The position numbers were made by a program, and so were the translations under genes. This document shows, one piece after another, positions 56,365 to 64,000 of a DNA stretch of 64,000 nucleotides. Each line of letters starts with the position of its first letter. Within the stretch, counting starts at the first letter, position 1. The DNA comes from Akebia trifoliata. Lineage: Eukaryota > Streptophyta > Magnoliopsida > Ranunculales > Lardizabalaceae. The stretch covers positions 48,979 to 112,978 of the forward strand of contig JADQWC010000057.1 of the NCBI GenBank assembly GCA_017979445.1, written 5' to 3'. The notes beneath the pieces were generated by a model that made no database searches, had not been told where the DNA came from, and saw nothing but the letters and a program-made list of their open reading frames with translations.

Positions 56365-56535
56365 TCCGTTCCCAAAACACGGATGCAATCAAAGATAACT
56401 CATCCGTGCCAACAACACGGATGAAGCAAGATATGACTGATCCGTTCCCATGGCACGGATAAGACATAAAATACCCTATCCGTGCTCTTGGAACGGATGA
56501 ACATTGAAAAAGTCCATCCGTGCTGAGAACACGGA
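56365..56535. repeat. Array of five short hairpins, about 38-base period (array 1)
   Basis: Five inverted repeats of the form CATCCGTG-7 nt-CACGGATG. Arms start near 56363, 56401, 56439, 56477 and 56515. The second unit is perfect: 56401-56408 with 56416-56423, loop CCAACAA. Others keep at least TCCGT/ACGGA. The 12-17 bases between hairpins are different every time. It lies just upstream of the start of the antisense PMD/DUF7745-like gene, in its promoter or 5' leader. Confidence 0.9.
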
Positions 56536-56639
56536 CCAGAACATTCTTCAGCCTCGGGACCAAATCAGTAGAAGTGCTGATAATTCCGGATTATCTAACG
56601 TTTATCTTAAGGAATTCCTACGTGCTCGATAAATGTTTT

Positions 56640-57009
56640 CAAAACTCGCAAAATTTCTCGAGATATATATCGGGCACATGGGAACTCGTCAAGATCATAT
56701 TATGCCAAATTAAAAGGACCGCATTACTCGCCATGAGTCCCAAACGACTCACACCACTCAAGAGCACACTCGAGGGGTCCTTGGGACCCTCGTCGCACCC
56801 CTTTACCTGCAAATAGACCCACCGACACTCGAAAGGACTCAAGAACCCCAATGAACGATATCTCACTCGAGAAGTTCGAATGAATTACACATATAGTCAT
56901 GAAATTATAACAAATACAAGGAACAATGAGCATAAATGCATATATATATATATACCAAGGTTATAATGTCTGCATACAATAGCTGAAAGTCTAATATAGA
57001 AACATCTAA
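56640..57009. other. Spacer between the two antisense genes
   Basis: No gene. A short (TA)n run lies at 56939-56954. The PMD gene's transcript probably ends here. Confidence 0.45.
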
Positions 57010-59658
57010 TGTTTTGCAAGGTACATAAAAAAACAAAGTCAGACAGAGGGGGGAGCATCGTCCCGAGCACTCTGAGTCTCTGGGATAGTTCCAGAAGAAG
57101 ATCCAGCCCCGCACCCGAACCAGACACCCCGGAAGAAGGTAGGCGGCGTGTAGGCCGTGCATCCGAACGTCCCTCCGAATCCGTAAAGAATAGCTCCGCA
57201 TCCAGGGCAGCATCTGCTCTCGTAGTACCCGCAAGATCAACGCCGGGGACAACAGGTCCGGTAGAAGGGGAGGCCTGAAAATAAGAGAAACAAAGCACAA
57301 TGACATATGCAGCATGGGTATAGAAATGAACGGAATGATATGCAGCATGGTTAGAGAAATGAACGGCTAAAATGTAAGTACTTACCCTAGGAGGTGTCGG
57401 AGGCCGCGCAGAGGTGCTCGCTCCATCTCGGCGTCGATAGTAGTCTTGGAAATATCACATGTTGGAACCAGTCAAAATTTAATACCATGAACTACGAGCT
57501 ACAAGACAGAAAATAAGCGAAATGACGTACCATCTCAGCCTGAAAGCGAGACTCACGCATGGCCATCTCTAGTTCCAACTCTTGGATCCGGGCCGCCTGA
57601 GTCTCGAGACGAGCCTCCTGCTCCTCCAACCGAGCAGCCTGCTCATCCACCTCCGCCCTAGAGGCCCTTCACCTGTTCTCCATCTCCATTGCCCTCGCCG
57701 CTTGGGCTTCGATCACATCGTAAGCCTCTCGAAGACGACGAAGATCATCAGCCTGAAAACAAGAAAGTCAACCAAGTAAGAATGATAAAAAGCAGAAAAT
57801 TCTAAAAGAAGGAAGGTAGTGATAGAATATATACCGTGACAGCATGCTCCTGAAGAAGGACCCCTCCAATCTCAGTGATCCCGGCCCGGGCAGTGACAGC
57901 AGGCATAATGCACCCAATAGAGGCCTCTCGGAACCACGCCTGGTAGTCACCCCCTCTCACCAGTCCAGTAGCATCTGCGCCCCTCGCCTGGGCAAGATAC
58001 TCATCCACCGTCATCGCACCCGAGATAGGCTCAAGTGGAGCGACAGGGATGCGAAGACTCCCGTCATGCTGAAAGAACAAGCGCTCCCCTAGATAGAATG
58101 TATATCTCTGCTCACCAATAAAGTAGGGGTAGCGCTGTCGCCTGGTGTGTTACGCTTATAGGCGTTCCTCACCTCATGCCTCCGCTAACGGTGCGGGGAA
58201 GGTCTCGCAAAGTAACAGAGAAGATCTGCAAAAGAGATAGTCAAAAGACAGAAAAAAGTTTAAGGCTAAACGAAAGAGAAAAGTTCAAGTACTCACGTCT
58301 CGAAGACGACACCGGTCGATGTGGGCTGTGCACTCCTGGGGCTGCTCCTAATGGCCCTAGCATCTCTGGTGGCCCAAAACAACCCCCAATGGGTAACCCT
58401 CGTCAGGATGACAACGGGGGGCAGATAAAAGGGAAAGTAGACGTGAACGAAGATCTGAAAGAGAGAGCAAGGTGTCAGATGAGAAAATAGGAAGTGGAAG
58501 GAGAATTAGATAGAGAAATAAAGTCAGGACCCAGTTTACCTCAATAAAATGCCAAAAGAATCGAGTAGAGATGCCAGCTCCACGGTGCGCAGTAAATCCC
58601 ACCACTACTCGATCAAGACCAGCCAGAATGGTACCATAAATGAGACTACCCCAATCAAAATCGCCGATGTGATCGATATCATACATAACAGAGAGAAATG
58701 TGGTAGAAACTGAAGAATCGTCCTCTAAGAAGAAACAGCTACCAATGAGAAGGAGAAAGCAGATCCGAAAGATAATGTCAAAATCACGATCACCGAAGCG
58801 GGCCGATCTCTCTCTATAGGTAGGCGGAGCTCCATCCTCTCCCTCAATCAACAATAGACCCATCAACACCTCTGTGCTAATCCTACCCTACTTCCCCACC
58901 ATAGAAGCGGGTACTCTAGTGATGCCCAACAGCTCTCCCACCTCCTGGATAGATAACAGAGTCAAAGGCAGAGGCTCTCCATCCATCGCGATACCTGTAA
59001 TCACCACAAAATCCGAAGGCCTGATGCCTATCTCCACCTCTGGCATGTGGAATGAATGAGTCGCCGGAAACCACCTCTCCACCATGGCCAAGAACAAGGG
59101 TCGATCCGCCTTGAAAGACGGTATCTGCAAGAAAACGCCAAAGCCCACGGTGGCAAACTGCGTCCGAATGTCATCCGAGAATAGGGCAGCCGTAGAAAGA
59201 AAGGAACTCCACCTACCCCTGAAATTGGCTGAAGGATAGGGTGTAGGGATGTCCAAACGAACTAACATAGAGACATGCCTCCCTAATCCACGGAGAAGAG
59301 AGGTATCTGGTACTCTCTCACTCTCCTCTGCAGGAATCTCAACCCTGGGAACCTCCCTACCGGCACCTACGACTCTATCCGCCCGACCTCGGCCACCGCG
59401 TCGACCTCTACCACCACTACCACTCGGCAGATCCTCAACTGGACCGTTATGAGAAGAACTGGCCTCATCTGCCCTGCTGCCAGACGAAGAACCAGCTACC
59501 GACGCTGAATCGGGCCTACGTGAAGGCTGTCTCGGCCAACCATACTCTGTGGCCACACCGGATCCCAAGGCAAAGCGAGCCCGAGTCCGGGGCCTCGCCT
59601 CCTCCTCCTCATCATCGGATGACTGATGCACTATTCGGCCCCTCCGCTCTCTACCCAT
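57010..59658 (-). pseudogene. Plant mobile domain (PMD) gene with coiled-coil tail, antisense to the element, damaged
   Basis: Exons on the minus strand, from GT-AG signals: 59658-58540, 58454-58297, 58225-57835, 57752-57531, 57444-57386, 57274-about 57010. The N-terminus (from ATG 59658) is acidic, then Arg/Gly-rich (GGRGRRGGRGRADR). The PMD follows: PSFKADRPLFLAMVERWFPA, THSFHMPEVEIGIRPSDFVV, ITGIAMDGEPLP, then FDWGSLIYGTILAGLDR. Later exons give YPYFIGEQRYTFYLGERLFF, a coiled coil (DLRRLREAYDVIEAQAAR; AARLEEQEARLETQAARIQE), and a Ser/Gly-rich end. Damage: in-frame TAG 58888-58890, a frameshift around 58150-58200, TGA at 57669-57671. Host PMD proteins of the MAIN/MAIL1 group act in transposon silencing. 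Confidence 0.83.
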
Positions 59659-59714
59659 TTGCAAGTCGCCATGAGATCAATCAACAACGTAAAAGTCCCG
59701 TATCTCGAGGAATC

Positions 59715-60480
59715 TGTCTAGGTTAAACCTAACTAAATCAAGTCAAACCTAAGGCAAAACTAGCCTAATTGAGTCAAACCAACCCAACTTAGTCAACCAA
59801 AAAGTCAAATCCATCCCATCTAGGTCAAATCTAAGTCCAACCCATCCAACCAAAGCCAAACCTGGGTCAACTCAACCTAAAACCCAATCAACTCGACCAA
59901 CTCGCCCAGAACCGATCCAATCCTACTCAACTCAGTGAACGTGACCAACTCAGCCAAATTCAGTCAACCCGAGATCAGGTCAACCCGCAAATCCAGTCTA
60001 AACCAATCCAATCCCAATCAACTCAAAGTCTACCAAAAAATCAGTCAACCCAGTTCAGCCGTAACCAAGTTAACACAAACCCAGTCAACTCAGTCAAACC
60101 AATCCGCCTAAGTCAAAACCCAAGGACAATCCAGTCAAAACCTAGTCTACTCAGTCAACCCAGTTAAACCCAGTCAAATCTGAGTCAAACCAACCTATTC
60201 AAATCGGAATCATACCCGGCTGATCTGGCCAATCCCAGTTAAACCCAGTCAAATCTAAGTCAAACCAACCTATTCAAATCGGAATCATACCCGGCTGATC
60301 TGGCCAATCCCAGTTAAAGTCTAAACCAAAACCCAATGGATTCGATCAATCCCAGTCCATCTAAGTCAAACTAGGTCAACCCGAGTCATACCCAGTCAAC
60401 TCAAGTCAATCCAACCCTATCCAAACCCAGTCAACCCGATCAATCAAAGTCAATTCAACCCTACTAAAACCCCATCATAT
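59715..60480 (-). repeat. Degenerate GTCAA-type repeat in the PMD gene's first intron
   Basis: A long run of variants of CAGTCAAACC/CCAGTCAACC. Within it a 75-base unit is duplicated in tandem at 60161-60235 and 60236-60310 (CAGTTAAACCCAGTCAAATC...), with one or two changes. The region is nearly free of other structure. Confidence 0.8.
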
Positions 60481-60878
60481 GTTGCCCTCAACCGCCATCC
60501 CTATATGACTCACCCTCAACCACCATCCCTACATGGCTCACCCTCAATCATCATCACTTCCAAACTACACAAGCCCACCACCGCTATGCATTCAAGGCCA
60601 AATACATAATACAATAGCAATTGAAATAAGGCAAGAGATGACAAGTGACAACGAAAGGTAATATACACTGTCCCTAAAACATGAAGACATTTAAAAAGGG
60701 GGCAAGCATGACTCGTCTCAAACATTCGGGGAATCATCACGATATAAAGAAGTCCAAATGAAGGCAACAAAAATGACAAGGAAGAGTCTGTGATCGTGTA
60801 AAAATCATGGTGTTCACTATCATTCTCATATGGCAAATGAAAACAAGAAAGAAAAGAGAGAATAAAACAAAACTCACC

Positions 60879-61090
60879 TCTAACGCGTAACTCACCCAAG
60901 AAACTTTAAGTCGCTCTCAAGCACCAAAAGACCGCACGTGCGCTCCGAGTAATCCTAACGACCAAGACAAGTGCTCAAACCAAGAAGGAATAAGAAGGAG
61001 ACGAAGAGAAAGGAGGGAAATCGCCAGAGAGAAGGAAGAAAGGAAGAAAAATTGAAAGAAATCGAAAATGAAAGGGCGCGCAGGTTTTGA
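60879..61090 (-). promoter_or_regulatory. Putative 5' leader exon of the antisense PMD gene
   Basis: On the minus strand: a pyrimidine-rich start (TTTCTTCCTTTCTTCC), then GAGCGCACGTGCGGTC, and a good donor GAG/GTGAGTTTTG at about 60878. The next acceptor is probably the CTAGACAG near 59720, just before the ATG at 59658. This gives a roughly 1.16 kb leader intron. RNA data are needed. Confidence 0.5.
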
Positions 61091-61109
61091 AACGTTTGGA
61101 CTCATACTG

Positions 61110-61282
61110 GTCCGTGTCACCAGCACGGATAAAGTAAAATTTGATCTATCCGTACCAACAACACGGATGAAGACATCTTCATTGGATCCGTGCCTAAGAC
61201 ACGGATGAGATAAGAATAAAACCATCCGTGTCTTGAACACGGGTTAAATTGTTCTAAATGTCATCCGTGCCTCAAGCACGGG
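61110..61282. repeat. Array of five short hairpins, 38-base period (array 2)
   Basis: Same unit as array 1. Arms start near 61109, 61147, 61185, 61223 and 61262 (steps 38, 38, 38, 39). Units 3 to 5 begin (C)ATCCGTG and close CACGGAT or CACGGG after seven bases. Spacers differ. The array sits upstream of the PMD gene's putative leader, as array 1 sits upstream of the other antisense gene. Confidence 0.9.
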
Positions 61283-61607
61283 CTAATAAAAAAAAAAAAA
61301 TCAAATCTGAAAGTTCAAAAACCTTTCGAGTTGCACTCAATTTCGATTTGTTAAAACACGACCGAGAAATACCCAAATTTTAAAATCACCAAATCTTCAT
61401 CAAATCCAAGGTCTCACACGAGCTCCGCGCCATCAAGACCAAGGAATCAATAAGGTAACTCTGTCAGACCCCGTGCTTGAGTAACCATTTTTATGCAAAA
61501 GTCATCAATTCAACAGATAATTCGAAGTCATGTTTTGCAAAATTTCGTCGGGCCCGTACAAATAGGGGTTTGGTCTATTCTTTGTAGTTCTTTGCACGCA
61601 ATTCCTG
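61283..61607 (+). other. 3' internal region before the polypurine tract
   Basis: No gene is recognised. A 65-codon frame at 61493-61690 runs into the LTR and is not convincing. Confidence 0.5.
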
Positions 61608-61621
61608 CAAAGAAGGGCAGC
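61608..61621 (+). other. Polypurine tract
   Basis: GCAAAGAAGGGCAGC directly before TGTAGACACC of the 3' LTR, the expected plus-strand primer. Confidence 0.75.
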
Positions 61622-63870
61622 TGTAGACACCTCGATTTGAACGGGCCTTCACTCGAAAGGGCCCAAAAACAATTCAATAAGTTCGACTAACGGGCCTCAA
61701 TGGCCCGAATCATCGAAAAATGATATTTTCGTCGAAACCCAAGACACTAACACCTTTCAATGGGTTAGTAGGTCCACCAAAAGGGTTCGGCACACTCCCA
61801 TCTACCCCGCTCCATGCAAAATACCGATTTTCCAACAAAAGGGGCCAACGGGCCCCTAAGGCCCAAAACACCAAAAGTAGTAACCACGGTTAAATCAATG
61901 CCCCTAAAACCACCCTGTGGTCTCAAGGACCCTCAAAAACGGTAGTGACCCATCCCACAACTGTTCAACATCGTCGCTTCACGTTCAGGTACAAAGAATA
62001 GATAAATTCCCCAACGGGCCCGAAAGCCCGGTTCGCCAACACGTGACATTTTGATTAAATCAATAGTTTCAAAAAATCAAAAAAATAAAATGCGAGACTT
62101 GGGATGCCTACCCCTTCATCCAACCTCCATCGTTCCATCTCCAAATCCACAAATACCTTAAACCCAGTCAAGGCCCACGAACCATGAACTCATTTTTAGA
62201 ATTTTTTCACCTCACCCCTAAGCTAAAAATCAATCCTACATCATTTAAACCTTAAAACCAACCTACCTTATCAAAATTCAATCCAAAACGAGCCTTGTCC
62301 AATCCAAAACAACCTACATCTCCTATAAGCCTAAGCCCAATCCATAAAAAAGCCCTCTAACCACTATCCATACCCCATTCACTATCCAACCCACAACCCA
62401 ACCCATCAACCCTTACTCACATCAAACAATCAACCCCTCAACATCAAAAGATGACACTTGTCATCACCACCCTTCACCTCCCTCATCCAATCACCCACCC
62501 ATCACCATGCTCTAAACAACCCATCCAACCCATCTCACCTCTCTCCAAAATCACCTCAACCCATACCCTACCCTAACCTAACCTAGCCCCCCTCTAACAT
62601 CATCAACCACCCACACCAGCCACCCATACCCGAATCCATCACCATCATCAACCCCCACATCACCCACCCATACCTCTACCCATCATCTTCCTAAAACACT
62701 CCAATAAAACCAACTCAACCCATACTTCATTCATCATCAATCAACTAACCCATTTTCTCTCCCTAATCAAACAACCCCCCAACCAATCAACCAATCTCAT
62801 TCCTCACCCTCTCATCATGATTGCCACATGGCATCATCTCCTTTCTCCTCTCAAAAATTAACTTAACAACCTCTTACACAACCCATTCCCCTAAATCTAC
62901 ACACCTCACCTCATCAACCAACCTAACACTCATTCTCTAAACCACTCTCTTACACCCCCCACTCCACCACCAACCATCACTCATGTCAACCCACCAAACA
63001 CTCTACCCAAATGGATTTGGGTAAGATCCAACCCATTTGGGTCTAAACCTCACCCATTTTCATTCATTACACATTTACCCTCCAATTTCACCTTAAATTT
63101 CACACCCCTCACTCCTAAATATACCATTACCCCTTCTCTCACATTTTAACCCCATTATACCCCCAAACCCCCTCCAACACTTATAAATACCTCCCCTCTC
63201 ACCCCAAAAAGGTTGACACCAAGTCTCCATAAGAAAAGAATCTACTCTATCTACTCCTCCTCACTACTCTCTCATAACACACTCTAAGAGAAATAACTTC
63301 ACTCTCAACTCACCAAGGACTAAAGAGAATTCAAAGAAGAAGAAGAAGAAGGAATCCAAGAGTATAAGGTGGGAGCAATCAACACCCCCCCCCCTTTTCC
63401 CTTCTCTACCCCTCCCCCTTCTCTCTTCTACCATCCCCCCTCTTTTCATTTTATTTTAAATGAGTTGAGCATGAATGGACCTCAAGGCTTGGATCTACAA
63501 GGATCATCTCCATTGATGAGATGATCCTATGATCAAGCCAAAATTAAATCCCTACTTAGGGAACAAATGTACCCATGTGGCACACTTTCCACTTTCTTTT
63601 AAAAATCAAAATGACCGAGTTATTTGAGGTTACCGCCACGTGGCGGGGAGAAAGGGGTGCCTAAACACCTTCCCTTTTCTCCAACCGAGCCGCTTGCCCG
63701 AACCTCTAGGTTCGATCAATCCTATCCGTTGCGAGTCACTAACGCCAAAAAAATGGCAGTTTTTCGATAGGTACACACCGGGTGACCATTCACCCCTTTT
63801 CAATTTGAATGGTGGCGACTCCAATATTAGTAGTTGTGGTCGTCATGACGACGAAAACCACGTAGCTACA
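61622..63870 (+). repeat. Second (shared) LTR of the tandem element
   Basis: TGTAGACACC...GTAGCTACA, 2249 bp, with the TATA box TATAAATAC at 63182 and all modules of the first LTR. It serves as the 3' LTR for the element on its left. It is followed by GC and a primer-binding site, so it is also the 5' LTR of the element on its right. Confidence 0.92.
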
Positions 63871-64000
63871 GCTGGCGACTCCACTGGGGACTTTTCGGCT
63901 CATCCCTCGCGAGAAACTCGATCATTTGAAAAAAAAAAAAATAGATTTTTAGTTTACTAATGTTGTTTCTTGTTGTTGTGTGTATTTTATTTTTCTTTTG
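63871..64000 (+). mobile_element. Start of the next tandem copy (PBS and leader)
   Basis: TGGCGACTCCACTGGGGAC at 63873-63891 and then CATCCCTCGCGAGAAACTCG and following text match 54930-55045 with few changes. The copy is cut by the window end. Confidence 0.88.

Larger units (their letters stand above)
52638..64000 (+). mobile_element. Non-autonomous Tat-like LTR retrotransposon carrying antisense genes, in tandem with a second copy
   Basis: LTR 52638-54926, internal 54927-61621, LTR 61622-63870, then a second primer-binding site and internal start (63871-64000) that match 54927-55045. The unit is therefore LTR-internal-LTR-internal, with the shared LTR in the middle. No gag, protease, RT or integrase frame is visible on the plus strand, so movement would need helper proteins. 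The internal region carries two minus-strand, intron-containing plant-type genes and two hairpin arrays. Antisense extra genes are known from Tat-lineage elements such as Grande. Loss of all of gag-pol together with two such genes is what stands out here. Confidence 0.85.

Noticed and set aside
56365..61282. Hairpin arrays read as CRISPR arrays
   Set aside because: The regular repeats and variable spacers resemble one, but units are 23-base hairpins with 12-17-base spacers in a plant retrotransposon, and there are no cas genes.
1..64000. tRNA genes, intact rRNA genes, viral (pararetrovirus) copies
   Set aside because: No cloverleaf-type A and B boxes with a fitting acceptor stem were noticed. 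The only rRNA-like piece is the 55-base fragment at 29910. Reverse-transcriptase pieces fit Ty3, copia and LINE.

Overview
The window reads as nuclear DNA of a flowering plant. It is AT-rich, has spliced genes, and most of it is transposable-element sequence: Ty3/gypsy and Ty1/copia elements, an L1-type LINE, a TTF-type hAT and several MITE families. No species can be named from the sequence. Only one clearly host-type gene is visible: an RCC1-repeat beta-propeller gene on the plus strand. Its five recognisable coding exons lie at 11236-11311, 11396-11593, 35151-35186, 35304-35436 and 36130-37389. Intron 2 is about 23.6 kb and is packed with nested elements. The exon 3/4 join is one base out of frame, so the gene is either broken or uses a junction I did not find.

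Layout. 1-11.1 kb: fragments of long terminal repeats that begin TGTAGACACC and carry a shared GTGCCTAACACC...TGGCGACTCC module (a Tat/Ogre-like family), some in inverted arrangement, plus a minisatellite at 7.27-8.58 kb. 11.2-37.4 kb: the RCC1 gene. Intron 2 holds a Tat-like solo LTR (13002-23005, duplicated target ACATT) that was itself hit by a second solo LTR (13888-16400) and by a 5.4 kb hAT element (17129-22491, target CTTGGGGT), with a MITE inside the hAT. Next come a full-length but dead Ty3/gypsy element (23750-31104, target ATTGG) whose 3' LTR carries an organellar DNA insertion, a MITE, a copia pol remnant and a mitochondrial-looking patch. 37.7-41.6 kb: a hAT-like MITE and a cluster of double-hairpin MITEs in (TA)n. 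41.8-44.1 kb: a LINE remnant. 44.6-52.6 kb: a minus-strand Tat-like protease fragment, a long minus-strand LTR and a plus-strand solo LTR.

52.6-64.0 kb is the most unusual part. Two LTRs of about 2.27 kb (52638-54926 and 61622-63870) flank a 6.7 kb internal region that has no gag or pol on the plus strand. It instead carries two spliced plant-type genes on the minus strand: a plant mobile domain (PMD) gene with a coiled-coil tail (57010-59658), and a PMD/DUF7745-like gene (55281-56246). Just upstream of each gene is an array of five short perfect or near-perfect hairpins (CATCCGTG, 7-nt loop, CACGGATG) spaced every 36-39 bases, mostly 38. Both genes are damaged in this copy. After the second LTR the sequence goes straight into another primer-binding site and internal region, so two copies are joined in tandem through a shared LTR.

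The elements do not form a pathway. What they record is repeated insertion, capture of host-type genes by a non-autonomous retrotransposon, and organellar DNA uptake.
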